From assembly GCA_021151825.1 (NCBI GenBank), contig JAGKWQ010000001.1:248001-312000 (forward strand): a stretch of DNA of 64,000 bases, written 5' to 3'. The position numbers and the translations under genes are program-made. Every line of letters starts with the position of its first letter. Positions within the stretch are counted from its first letter, which is position 1. This DNA comes from Cellvibrionaceae bacterium. Lineage in GTDB: Bacteria; Pseudomonadota; Gammaproteobacteria; Pseudomonadales; Cellvibrionaceae. Below are positions 27,944-37,442 of the stretch, piece by piece. The notes below the pieces were generated by a model that was not told the origin of the DNA, did not search any database, and saw only the letters and a list, made by a program, of their open reading frames with translations.

Positions 27944-30900
27944 TTATTTACGCAAGATGTAATTTTTGGTTTGGGTAAATTGGATCATCAGATCCAACAT
28001 GCTGGCATTACTCGATTCCTTAAAGGTTTTGCCAAACACTTGCAGCGTGCAACTGTCAGTCACCTCTTCCAGTTGACCGCGAGTGTAGCGATACCACTGC
28101 CGCACGTAACAGGCCTTGGCATTGGAGCTGCCAGCAATCAACCCTGCTAACTCATCCATACCTTGATAATTCACTACAGGCTCTGATTCAGACAAATACG
28201 TTTCCGCCGAATGTAAACTACCGATATAACCGAGCGAGTTAATTGCCTTAACCAAACCGTTATCGGTTTTTTCGGTAGTGACATATAAACCAAGGGCATT
28301 GTAATTCTCCAAACCAAAGCCGATACCGTCGATATATTGATGGCAAGATTCACAACCTTCTTTCAAGTGCGCGTGTTCAAAACGCTCACGCACCGTGAGG
28401 CTCGGATCTTCCTGAGGTTTTAATTCCGCACCGACGGGTGGTGGTGGGAAATCCTGGCAAAGTAAATTGCGACGCACAAACAAACCGCGTTTTACCGGAT
28501 GTGTTTTTTCCGATGCTGATTGGATCGCAAGAATTCCTGCGTGTCCCAACACTCCACGGCGTTCAGCATTAGCTGCGTTGTAATCCACACGCTGTACACC
28601 ACTGCCACCCGGCCAAGTCAAACCGTAGTGAGTTGCGAGTTGTTGGGTCATGTAACTGTAATTGGCGTTAAGCAATTCGTTGTAACTGCCACCACCAAAT
28701 ACCGTGCGTTTTACCAATTCAACAGTTTCGGTTTTCATATCCGCTTTGAGGCTTGCACTGATTGCGGTGGTTTTGATTTCTTTATCCAAATCCAACCAAC
28801 CGGTAATAAAACGCTCGAAGGCAATTTGCGCTTTTGGATCCTGCAACATTTGCGCAACCTTGGCAGAAATTTGCGCGGGTGTACTTAATTGCCCCGCATC
28901 GGCTGCTGCCATCAATGACGCATCCGGTGTTGTTGCCCAATAGGTGTAGGACAACATAGCCGCGACTTCATAATCGGTGAGTTCGTAATAAGTGCCTTTC
29001 AACTCCCCCACTTCCGAGCGATACAACATCGAAGGCGATGAGAGAATTGCAGTCAACAATGCGAGATTGCCTTGCGCCGATTGCAGCGCGACTAATTTCG
29101 TCACCTCTGTTGTACTCAGCGGACGACGATAAGCGCGCTTACCAAAGTTCTGCACAAAACAGGTCGCGTTGCTGCAACCGGGAGTAAGACTGTAAATATT
29201 ACTCACCATCGCCGCAGCCGCTTCCGCTGCTAATACATAACCTTTGGCGTAATCGTTAGTGAAGATTGCATTGGCGTTGGTTTTAAATCCATTCACCGGT
29301 AAGTCGGCAGGAATACGCCCGCTGGTGACATCGATATTATTTGTCAGCCCTAATAAATCGCGCACCGAATTGTTGTATTCGAGTGTGGATAACAAACGGA
29401 AACTACGATCTTGTGGAATTAAATCGTCAAGATTATCTGCACTGCACACTCCCGCCGGCGGAATAAATGCTTCGGCAAAAATCATCGCCGCAATGCTAGT
29501 TGCACACGTACCCGTACAAGTGCCGACATTACCTTTTGGCATATTCGCTGCGATGTAATTTGCAAGGCTGGCTTGCGTGTAACGCGTTTGCAGCTCGAGC
29601 AATGACGGAGTGCCATTGCCGTCACTGCCATGGCAACCGACACAGCCCTGACTTTGATAATGGCTGCGCGCAACTTGATGCTGATCGGTAATGCTATCGA
29701 ACACTGCAAGCAGCGTGAGCGAGACTGCATTGCCCACTACCATTTTTGTAGTCGCACTATTTGCATCCAACAAATAGGCAGCACCTGTTCCCTCCCAGTG
29801 AACAAATTTCATTCCGGGGCCTGCGGCGTTTGCTTTGATATCCACCAGAGTACCGGGCACAAATAATTTTCCGCTCAGGTTTGCACTGCTCGCGATTGTC
29901 GCTGTGCCATTACCCACCTGAATTTGTGTACCCGCTTCCACTACCGCTAATGCAGGCTCAGCGGTTAACCAGGCTGTGTCATACCAACTTGGATTGGTTT
30001 GGCTCACGGTTAAATCCGCAGTCTGGTTTGCCATATTGTTGCTGAAAATAATATTGGTGTTGCCGGATGTATTTGCCCATGCCGCCGGAATAAATACGCA
30101 CAACCAGCCCGCACCATATTTAGGAGCTGTTTCTGTTACTGCTGGCCCAGGCCAAGTGCCGCTGCGCACAGTCAAAGCACCATTCTGGTTTGTCCAGATA
30201 TGTGTATTAACCGTCGCCCACGCCGTTGGTTTTTTCACATAAACATATTGCCCTGCGCCCAAACCTGTAACGGTGTAAGTTGTAGAAAGCGCGCCGTAGG
30301 TTGCGGTGATAGTTGCAGTGCCTGCAGTAGCGCCCGCAGTAACCAATCCATTCGCCGATACGCTTGCCACTGCAGTATTACTGCTCGTCCAGATAACTTG
30401 CGCAGTCATGCCCAACAAACCATCACCTGCAGTAGCAACCGCTGCAAGTTGTTGTGTCTCGCCTGTTTTAATTCGCAGGTTTGCAGTACCTGCAATCGCT
30501 AATGCGGTGACAGGATTTGATGCAGCGATAACATCCAACGTAACGCTATCGCTGTAACCATCGCTGCTCGCCGTAATAGTTACTGTGCCTGTTGATAATG
30601 CGGTGACATTGATCGCTGCACCGGTTTTACCTTGAGTGGAAATCACTGCAGGATTGCTGGATGTCCAGGTCACAGTGCCTGCTGTTGGCAGCCTGGTGCC
30701 ATTGCTATAAACCGCCTCCAAATTTAAACCAACCACTTCATTCACTTCGGGCGATGATTTTGTTGCAGTGACATCAATTCCGGTTTGGCTAACATCAACA
30801 CCCAATTCATTAATCCAATTGCGGAACAAGGTTTCTGCTTCAGGATTAGTCGCCACCGAACCGTAAGGCATGCGCATGCCCGCACCGGTTTGATATTTGT

Positions 30901-33900
30901 AGACATTACTGTTCGCCGGAATACCGGGCACAATGCGGTTGTGATCATTAACGAGTTTCATTGCTTCCAGTGCGGTACTGAAACGCAAATCCATACCGCC
31001 CGAAATACCTGAGTGACAGTGCGCACAATTGGTGTGTAGATAAGATTTTGCACGCGCAGTCAAATCGACACTGGCGTCAGTTGGCGTAGCAAATTTTTCG
31101 TAACTGCTACCGTTGCTAGTGCCTGTCGTAAATAAACCAATCGCGTTAAATACTTCAATCTGATTTTTAGTTACACCTTGATAATTAAAATTACCATTCA
31201 ATTGATGTGTGCCTGTCGCAAGTGGCGTTAATTTTCCGTCCGCATCTTTATGGCAACCGGCACAGGTGCTGCCTGTTTCAACTTTGCGCACCACACTCAC
31301 CAAACCACCATCGGGTTCTACGGAAGACTCAGTCACCAAATTTGCATCGGTACCGGCGGCATTCCAGCGGTAATTCGCTGCTTGCCAACCCGTTTCCTGA
31401 CGGAATAATACTGAAGTGGTAAATGGTTTCTTAGCATTCGCCGATGTCGCCACTGCAAGATGCTTCACTACCACAGAACCAACCGGTAAATTCCAGAGTG
31501 CATTTGGATCAAAGGTTATTTTGCTTGCATTGGGAATCGCTACAAAATGCCGCAGCTTGCCGCCGTCAAACCAACCGGTGGTATTCAATGTGTATTCAAT
31601 AACACCGTGCGCGGGAATGACATTGGGCAAATCGGCAAATAAACCGGTCGCCGATAAAGTCGGCGGAATTTGTGCCGATGCAACATCGTCATCCACTACT
31701 TTAAAAATACTGGATGGTCCACCGAGTTCGCGGCCGTGGCTGGAAATCAGTAAATTCTTTTTAAGGTCTTTACCAATGGATGAAATGTAATGCGGGAAGG
31801 CCTCGCTAATTAATTTTTTGGCTTGGCCGTCATTCGCAACTGACCAGAGACGTTTGCTAACGTAATCGCCAAAAATAAAACTGCCATTGAGGTTAGGCAA
31901 ATCAGTGCCGCGATAAACAAATCCACCGATAATCGAAACACCCGAGGTGCGGCCATAACCTTCACGCGGCGCGACAAAATCCGTCAAACAATTTTTTGCA
32001 GCGTCGCCACCCAGCGCTCCACGGTTTCGTACGCCTTCACACACTGGCCAGCCGTAATTCTGGCCTTTGGTAATAATATTAACTTCCTCGTAGGCGAGAT
32101 CAGTGTCCTGCCCGATTTCTGTTTCCCACAGCGTGTAAGGTGCATCGGTATCAAACGCCCAGCGCCAGGGATTGCGATGTCCCATTGACCAGATCTCCGG
32201 CAAATAACCAGAGCGGCCAACAAATGGATTATCTGCGGGAACGCGATAATATTTTCCGTCCACTGCCTGCGCTAATGGCTCAATGCGGATAAATTTTCCG
32301 CGCAGTGTTGTTGGATCTTGCGCGCTGTTATTGGTGCGGCGATTGTAAGGGTCACTTGGCAATGGATTTTGTGTGAACGCGCTATGGCCGTAACCACCCT
32401 CGCCTACGCCAACATACAAATATTGCTCGGTGGGATGAAATTGCATCATGCCGCCTTTATGGTCCTCACCAATTTGCGGGATGCGCAAGACTTCTACTTT
32501 AGAGCCAGCAGAGATTGGATTTGCAGGATTATCGACAGTCCAGCGTTCGATAATTGCATCGCCGGTTTTACCACCAACCATGCCATCGGTGCGCGGATAA
32601 AAATTATCGGTCTCACCAAAAATGTAATAGACATAAATGAAACCATTAGTAGCGAAATGCGGATCAAACGCCATGCTCAACATACCGCTTTCATTGTTGT
32701 TGAGAACGGTAGATTTTATATCGAGCAATTTGCGCACTTCAGTTGCGATCACATTTTCTTTATTCGGGAATACGTAAATCGCACCTTCTTTATCGACGAC
32801 ATACACCAGATCATTAATGCCATCATTAGTTACCATCACCGGCGAAAAGAAAAATTCATTTAAATTCGGATAGGCATTTACGAAACGGTATTTTCCAGTA
32901 CTTACCGTACCGGTGATGGGGAATCCCAAGGTTGCCGCCAATTGCGGGCGTTCGGGTAATGCTTGCGCCGCAGCGACAACATTAATCACCATGGTATCGG
33001 TTGCAGTGCTGTTATCGGCCGCAGTAAGTGTGAGCGTTACAGTAATATTGCCCGTAGCAGTGAGCAACGGCGTAACCACTTGTTTGCCCGTCAGCGCACC
33101 TGACCATGCCGTACTTGTCCAGGTTGCAGTGACATAATTACCGGTTGACGCTGCTGCGGATAATGCCTGGCGTGTATTGATATTGGCTTTGCGATCCACA
33201 CCTGCATTTGCAACTAGATTGGTGGGCACACCACAGGCGCTTTCGGTTTTCCAACTCGTAGTACCAAAGTCATAACAATTGTTAGGCGCAACAAAATTTA
33301 AATCCACCGTTTTTGGATTACCATTAGCGCTAAACACAATGCCTGCAGAATTAACACTAGTCGCAAATTCATGACTGAAAAAAGTAGGCGCACTGGTATT
33401 TTTAACCATCGCCACACCCGGCCATGTAGAAGCCGTTAGCACAGGTAGAACATTAAAATAATGAATATTGACCGATGCCCAATTGGCAGTATTTTTAAAA
33501 TATATTTTTGTTTTTGCAGCGGCGACTGAGCTGCTCGAAGCGCTCACTGCAATGGATGACTGACTGGAAGATAGTCCAGACAAACTTGATGAAGAGGCAA
33601 CTGATGAGCTGGACTTACTTGACGATACCGCAATGGAAGATTGCGATGAAGATGAAGCCAAAGACGATGAAAGCGAGAAAGAAGAAACACTCGATACAGA
33701 TGAACTGCTCGCAACAGATGAATTGGTCGCAACGCTAAACCCACATTGCGACAACGCTTTCCAGGTATTAGCGTCATAACAAGCTGCACCGGTAAATTTC
33801 AGGTTCGCCGTTTGGTTTGCACCATTATTGCTAAAAATAACATCCAGCGATGTTGGCATTTGCATACCAGCAGGAATCGAGCTAGTGAAATCGTAACAAT

Positions 33901-34423
33901 AAAAAGTGCCACGCTTGGTCATACTCTTACCGGGCCAAGCGGGCAAAGGGGTCACTGCGCTAGCGGGCAGTGGATTCCAAAAATAAATATAGGGAGTAGC
34001 AAAATTATTGGGATTACTGAAACAAATATTATTGGCAGGAATTGCAATAGGAAGCTTGGTCGCGACCACCGCTTTGGTGGTGTCATTAAAGGTAATTTTA
34101 TAATCGCCGTCACCGCCGGTAATTAGATAATCCTGTGCAGGATAAGCTTCATTCCAATTATCGGTATAGCGGCTGATTTTGAAGCGCGGGTTGGTGCCCG
34201 AAAAGGCTTGTTGTGTTTCCCATAAACCGCTGCTGGTATTTTTAGTTAGCGACGTAGCAGCCCAATTATTGGACGTACCGCGAAAATAACTGTTGCTCCA
34301 GTTTTGCGCTTGTGCGACCTGCGCAAAAGCAAAAGCGCATAGCAGAAAAAAACCACCAAAAATATAACGTTGCCATTTCCAGGCACGTCCATTCAGTAAA
34401 ACGCGGGTTGATAAGGTTTGCAT
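27944..34423 (-). CDS. Giant secreted multi-domain PQQ dehydrogenase/cytochrome/CBM protein
   Basis: A 2159-residue exported protein with a signal peptide (about residues 1-38). In order: a starch-module-like region (YFRGTSNNW); a CBM26-like module (YIYFWN...AWPGK...VIFSNNG, ~125-215); a Ser-rich linker (~228-300); a second CBM26-like module; an Ig-like region; a PQQ sugar dehydrogenase propeller (~500-912; likely base His655 in EDHKGG, Arg750 in GHRNPWRW); an SO2930-type di-haem cytochrome (CxxCH at Cys1054 and Cys1133); two BIG2-like regions; a third CBM26-like module (~1392-1480); a CxxCH at Cys1594; then DUF1587/1595/1592/1588/1585, with CESCH at Cys2024. The start at 34423 has AGGA upstream and gives a clean signal peptide. 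It should bind alpha-glucan-like polymers, oxidise sugars and pass electrons through up to four haems. The DUF1552 gene follows 17 bp downstream. Confidence 0.85.
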   Translation of the reverse strand: MQTLSTRVLLNGRAWKWQRYIFGGFFLLCAFAFAQVAQAQNWSNSYFRGTSNNWAATSLTKNTSSGLWETQQAFSGTNPRFKISRYTDNWNEAYPAQDYLITGGDGDYKITFNDTTKAVVATKLPIAIPANNICFSNPNNFATPYIYFWNPLPASAVTPLPAWPGKSMTKRGTFYCYDFTSSIPAGMQMPTSLDVIFSNNGANQTANLKFTGAACYDANTWKALSQCGFSVATNSSVASSSSVSSVSSFSLSSSLASSSSQSSIAVSSSKSSSSVASSSSLSGLSSSQSSIAVSASSSSVAAAKTKIYFKNTANWASVNIHYFNVLPVLTASTWPGVAMVKNTSAPTFFSHEFATSVNSAGIVFSANGNPKTVDLNFVAPNNCYDFGTTSWKTESACGVPTNLVANAGVDRKANINTRQALSAAASTGNYVTATWTSTAWSGALTGKQVVTPLLTATGNITVTLTLTAADNSTATDTMVINVVAAAQALPERPQLAATLGFPITGTVSTGKYRFVNAYPNLNEFFFSPVMVTNDGINDLVYVVDKEGAIYVFPNKENVIATEVRKLLDIKSTVLNNNESGMLSMAFDPHFATNGFIYVYYIFGETDNFYPRTDGMVGGKTGDAIIERWTVDNPANPISAGSKVEVLRIPQIGEDHKGGMMQFHPTEQYLYVGVGEGGYGHSAFTQNPLPSDPYNRRTNNSAQDPTTLRGKFIRIEPLAQAVDGKYYRVPADNPFVGRSGYLPEIWSMGHRNPWRWAFDTDAPYTLWETEIGQDTDLAYEEVNIITKGQNYGWPVCEGVRNRGALGGDAAKNCLTDFVAPREGYGRTSGVSIIGGFVYRGTDLPNLNGSFIFGDYVSKRLWSVANDGQAKKLISEAFPHYISSIGKDLKKNLLISSHGRELGGPSSIFKVVDDDVASAQIPPTLSATGLFADLPNVIPAHGVIEYTLNTTGWFDGGKLRHFVAIPNASKITFDPNALWNLPVGSVVVKHLAVATSANAKKPFTTSVLFRQETGWQAANYRWNAAGTDANLVTESSVEPDGGLVSVVRKVETGSTCAGCHKDADGKLTPLATGTHQLNGNFNYQGVTKNQIEVFNAIGLFTTGTSNGSSYEKFATPTDASVDLTARAKSYLHTNCAHCHSGISGGMDLRFSTALEAMKLVNDHNRIVPGIPANSNVYKYQTGAGMRMPYGSVATNPEAETLFRNWINELGVDVSQTGIDVTATKSSPEVNEVVGLNLEAVYSNGTRLPTAGTVTWTSSNPAVISTQGKTGAAINVTALSTGTVTITASSDGYSDSVTLDVIAASNPVTALAIAGTANLRIKTGETQQLAAVATAGDGLLGMTAQVIWTSSNTAVASVSANGLVTAGATAGTATITATYGALSTTYTVTGLGAGQYVYVKKPTAWATVNTHIWTNQNGALTVRSGTWPGPAVTETAPKYGAGWLCVFIPAAWANTSGNTNIIFSNNMANQTADLTVSQTNPSWYDTAWLTAEPALAVVEAGTQIQVGNGTATIASSANLSGKLFVPGTLVDIKANAAGPGMKFVHWEGTGAAYLLDANSATTKMVVGNAVSLTLLAVFDSITDQHQVARSHYQSQGCVGCHGSDGNGTPSLLELQTRYTQASLANYIAANMPKGNVGTCTGTCATSIAAMIFAEAFIPPAGVCSADNLDDLIPQDRSFRLLSTLEYNNSVRDLLGLTNNIDVTSGRIPADLPVNGFKTNANAIFTNDYAKGYVLAAEAAAAMVSNIYSLTPGCSNATCFVQNFGKRAYRRPLSTTEVTKLVALQSAQGNLALLTAILSSPSMLYRSEVGELKGTYYELTDYEVAAMLSYTYWATTPDASLMAAADAGQLSTPAQISAKVAQMLQDPKAQIAFERFITGWLDLDKEIKTTAISASLKADMKTETVELVKRTVFGGGSYNELLNANYSYMTQQLATHYGLTWPGGSGVQRVDYNAANAERRGVLGHAGILAIQSASEKTHPVKRGLFVRRNLLCQDFPPPPVGAELKPQEDPSLTVRERFEHAHLKEGCESCHQYIDGIGFGLENYNALGLYVTTEKTDNGLVKAINSLGYIGSLHSAETYLSESEPVVNYQGMDELAGLIAGSSNAKACYVRQWYRYTRGQLEEVTDSCTLQVFGKTFKESSNASMLDLMIQFTQTKNYILRK

Positions 34424-34985
34424 AGCTTTTTTTCCTATAGGAAACCAGGCAGCCAAGAATGCAAATACCTGGAGTATTATTGTTATGTCTTTTGAATTAT
34501 TTAAGGCAAAGCAAAGCCGTCGATGCGTAGTGCACCTGAAAAAATTTATATTGCTTTCCAATCGAACAAAAAATTGCGCAGATCCCTGGCTGCAAGAAAA
34601 CATGCTGCCATTGCTACTGAACCAATTTTCTATGTAAGAGTATTTAAAAGGCGTTTAACCAACGCGGGGCGATAAAGGTCTGAATTCGTATTTATTATGC
34701 AAACGCTATTTTTTCTATCGTTAACACGATTGTTATAGATGACCACCAAAACAGAATAGTTTTATGGTTTGTAACCGGCAAGATGAATACGTATGCACAA
34801 ATAATTCAATTTACCAATAAAACAATCCCCAAATATAACCAGCCCGAAAATACTGACATGGTGAAGACTCAGAAAAAATCTCCTTACCAACCAAAAGAGA
34901 ATCCTGAATAGACTGGAGATGAAGGTAGAGAGAAGGAAGATAGGAGGTGAAGCTATAGAAAGCAAAATAAATACGGAAACAAAAA
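34424..34985. other. Long intergenic region upstream of the giant redox gene
   Basis: About 560 bp that should carry the promoter of the giant gene. A 67-codon minus-strand frame at 34762-34965 is hydrophobic but lacks a ribosome binding site and family resemblance. No repeat or RNA gene was recognised. Confidence 0.5.
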
Positions 34986-35011
34986 AATAAGGCAGCTTGG
35001 GCTGCCTTATT
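34986..35011 (-). terminator. Rho-independent terminator
   Basis: An 11-bp perfect stem, AATAAGGCAGC/GCTGCCTTATT, with loop TTGG. On the minus strand it continues into TTTTTTT. It ends the DUF805 gene. Confidence 0.9.
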
Positions 35012-35033
35012 CTATCGAATGATTCCCGGCAGC

Positions 35034-35786
35034 TTATTGCGGGGTTTCAGTCTCTTCGGTTGCCTCAACTTCACCTTCTTCGATTACTGCTTCTTCAGCA
35101 GGAACGTCTTCGGTGGTAGTTTCATCAATCACTTCATCGGTTTGTTCGTCAGCGCTGTTAGCTTCTTCTGAAGGATAGGCTGATTCATCGGTAGCGCTTT
35201 CATCAACAACGCCTTCATCGGTCACATCATCTGTCGGGTAATCAGATTGCTGTTCGAATTGTGATTCGAGGCCTTGGGCACGCGTCACATAATCCTGATA
35301 GGCCGGTAACGAAACCGCCGCGACAATACCAATAATCATCAGCAACGGATATGAAAATGCCAATATCCAATGCCAGGTTTTATTAGGTGGTGTTTGCAAG
35401 CCGTAGTTATTGCGCCCTTCTGTTCCTTTAAAAAATATTAACAACACCAGTAAATAAATGTTGGCGAGAGGAATAATAAGCAGCAATGACATCCAACCGG
35501 TTTTATTTAAATCGTGCAACCGCTGGATTACCAAAATAAAGCTGAACACGATCATGATGATATAAATAACAACACCCAAACCTATAGCTAATGTCTGGGA
35601 TACAAATGCAGCGATGAGTCCAACAATAATAAATAATCCAATCATCGCTAACGTGAACAACATTGAATGTGCCCAGTAGCGCAAACGGTTTATACGTGAT
35701 GACGGAGAAAAAAACTTGATTTCGCCGTAAGCCAAATCATCGGTAGTTAATTGGCCTTCGGGAGTTTGGTAAGGATTGGTAGACAC
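35034..35786 (-). CDS. DUF805 membrane protein with pilin-like helix and acidic tail
   Basis: A 250-residue protein. Residues ~20-130 form a DUF805 membrane domain (INRLRYWAHSML, VIQRLHDLNKTGWMSLLLIIP, GTEGRNNYG). A further helix, LLMIIGIVAAVSLPAYQDYV, looks like the start of a type IV pilin mature chain. The last ~85 residues are almost entirely Glu, Asp, Thr, Ser and Ala. The start is GTG with AAGGAG seven bases upstream. The function of DUF805 is unknown. It lies between the giant redox gene and dacA on the same strand, with terminators on both sides. Confidence 0.85.
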   Translation of the reverse strand: MSTNPYQTPEGQLTTDDLAYGEIKFFSPSSRINRLRYWAHSMLFTLAMIGLFIIVGLIAAFVSQTLAIGLGVVIYIIMIVFSFILVIQRLHDLNKTGWMSLLLIIPLANIYLLVLLIFFKGTEGRNNYGLQTPPNKTWHWILAFSYPLLMIIGIVAAVSLPAYQDYVTRAQGLESQFEQQSDYPTDDVTDEGVVDESATDESAYPSEEANSADEQTDEVIDETTTEDVPAEEAVIEEGEVEATEETETPQ

Positions 35787-36005
35787 GAATAGCTCCTTGG
35801 TTTGTTATAAGTGAATAGTTGATTGGGAATTCTTTTGTACTTTTTATCTGCTGCAGCAACATTAACTAACAGCAGTCCCATCAACAATAACAACCAGGAG
35901 CATTTGCACAAACACCAGCAAAACCTGCCTTGGCCGGAATTGCTGATGCCGTACGTTTTATAACTAAAAAGTTAAAAAACAGGGAAAAGACACTCAGAAT
36001 TTCCG

Positions 36006-36047
36006 GGTGACGGTTTGCTCTTGCACATCCTACGCAAAACTGTCACC
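36006..36047 (-). terminator. Possible terminator after dacA
   Basis: An inverted repeat, GGTGACGGTTTGC with GCAAAACTGTCACC (one mismatch and a bulge), lies 20 bp after the dacA stop. It lacks an immediate T-run on the minus strand, so termination may be weak or factor-dependent. Confidence 0.4.
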
Positions 36048-36066
36048 AGCGGAATGATTCTAGCGA

Positions 36067-37344
36067 TCAACTGAATAAATTGCGAAAGAATAATTTCAAA
36101 TTGTCGATCAGGCGGGCAAAAAATCCGGCTTCTTCAACCGCCTGCAATGCAACAATCGGGGTATTCACAATTAATTGACCGTCCAACTCTATTGTCAGGT
36201 TGCCTAACTCTTGTCCCACGGCAATGGGGGCTTTGATAATTTCGTTAATATGCATTTTGGCTTGCAATGCTTGCTCGCGACCTTTAGGCAAGGTCAGCAC
36301 AATGTTATTGGGAATTCCCAAGGTAACTTCCTGGGCTTTACCAGCCCAAACACGCGAGGTACTAACTTGCTGGCCAGCCTGGTACAACGGCGTTGTCTGG
36401 AAATAACGGAAACCGTAAGCCAATAATTTTTCAGTTTCAGCCGCACGCGCATTTTCACTGGCAGTTCCCATTACTACCGCAATAAAACGGGTGCTCTCAC
36501 GCTTGGATGATGCCACCAGACAATAACCCGCTTCTTCGGTGTGACCGGTTTTCAAACCATCGACACTTTCATCGCGGAACAACAGCAAATTGCGGTTTGG
36601 CTGGCGAATGTTGTTGTAGAAAAAATATTTTTCAGCGTAGAGCGGGTAGTGTTTGGGGTGATCATTAATAATGGCGCGCGCAAGAATTGCGAGATCTTTG
36701 GCGGTAGTTAAATGACCTTCTGCTGGCCAACCGGTGGAGTTTTCAAAATGGCTATTGGTCATGCCCAATTGCGCCGCTTTTTGATTCATCACATCCACAA
36801 ATGCATCTTCATTACCGGAAACATATTCAGCCAAGGCAACCGTGGCGTCATTACCGGACTGGATGATGACGCCGCGCAGTAAATCGATAACCGAAACCTG
36901 GGTACCCTCTTTTACATACATCCGCGAGCCGCCCATCTTCCAGGCTTTCACGCTGATATTCACCATCGCATCTTCGGCAACTTTGCCTTTTTCAATTTCG
37001 TCGACCACCAAATAGCTGGACATCATTTTGGTCAAGCTGGCAGGAGGCAAACGTTGGTCGGCATTATATTCAGCCACGATACTACCGGTAGTTGCATCCA
37101 CCAAAATAAAACCGGTCGCGGCCAATTGTGGAGGGCCGGGAATAACTTGCGGTTTTTGTTCAACAACCTGCCCGGGAGTTGGTACCGGCAATGTAGATGA
37201 TGGCAATTGCGCACTGGGTAATTGTGCCGGGGGCAATTGGTTTGCGGGTTGTTGAGTGGCGGGTTGCTGGGCGAACGTTGCTATCGATGAAAATAGCAAA
37301 GTCGATGAAAATAACAGTCCACAAACAATAGATTTTTTAATCAT
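36067..37344 (-). CDS. dacA: D-alanyl-D-alanine carboxypeptidase (PBP5/6 type)
   Basis: A 425-residue periplasmic enzyme anchored by its C-terminal amphipathic helix (residues ~405-425). It trims the terminal D-Ala from peptidoglycan stem peptides. A signal peptide is followed by an unusual Gln/Pro-rich spacer (about 26-70) before the catalytic domain. All three motifs are present: Ser103-x-x-Lys106 (SLTK), Ser163-Gly-Asn165 and Lys265-Thr-Gly267. The start at 37344 gives a normal signal peptide; an upstream in-frame GTG at 37356 is an alternative. It follows rlpA in the cell-wall block on the same strand. Confidence 0.95.
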   Translation of the reverse strand: MIKKSIVCGLLFSSTLLFSSIATFAQQPATQQPANQLPPAQLPSAQLPSSTLPVPTPGQVVEQKPQVIPGPPQLAATGFILVDATTGSIVAEYNADQRLPPASLTKMMSSYLVVDEIEKGKVAEDAMVNISVKAWKMGGSRMYVKEGTQVSVIDLLRGVIIQSGNDATVALAEYVSGNEDAFVDVMNQKAAQLGMTNSHFENSTGWPAEGHLTTAKDLAILARAIINDHPKHYPLYAEKYFFYNNIRQPNRNLLLFRDESVDGLKTGHTEEAGYCLVASSKRESTRFIAVVMGTASENARAAETEKLLAYGFRYFQTTPLYQAGQQVSTSRVWAGKAQEVTLGIPNNIVLTLPKGREQALQAKMHINEIIKAPIAVGQELGNLTIELDGQLIVNTPIVALQAVEEAGFFARLIDNLKLFFRNLFS

Positions 37345-37442
37345 GTCGATTAACACTCTTCAAACAAAAAATAAGTTTGCAACACTAACGTTGCGCGGTG
37401 AACTCAAGCTGAATAGTGTGTTCGCCGGTCAGTGTCATGAAT

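Noticed and set aside
33508..33738. Plus-strand frame antisense to the Ser-rich linker
   Set aside because: Poly-serine codons read in the opposite strand give long open frames by composition alone.
34424..34603. 60-codon N-terminal extension of the giant redox protein
   Set aside because: Start at 34423 has AGGA upstream and is directly followed by a clean signal peptide; the extension would bury it.
34762..34965. 67-codon minus-strand frame in the long gap
   Set aside because: Hydrophobic but without ribosome binding site or family resemblance; likely chance.
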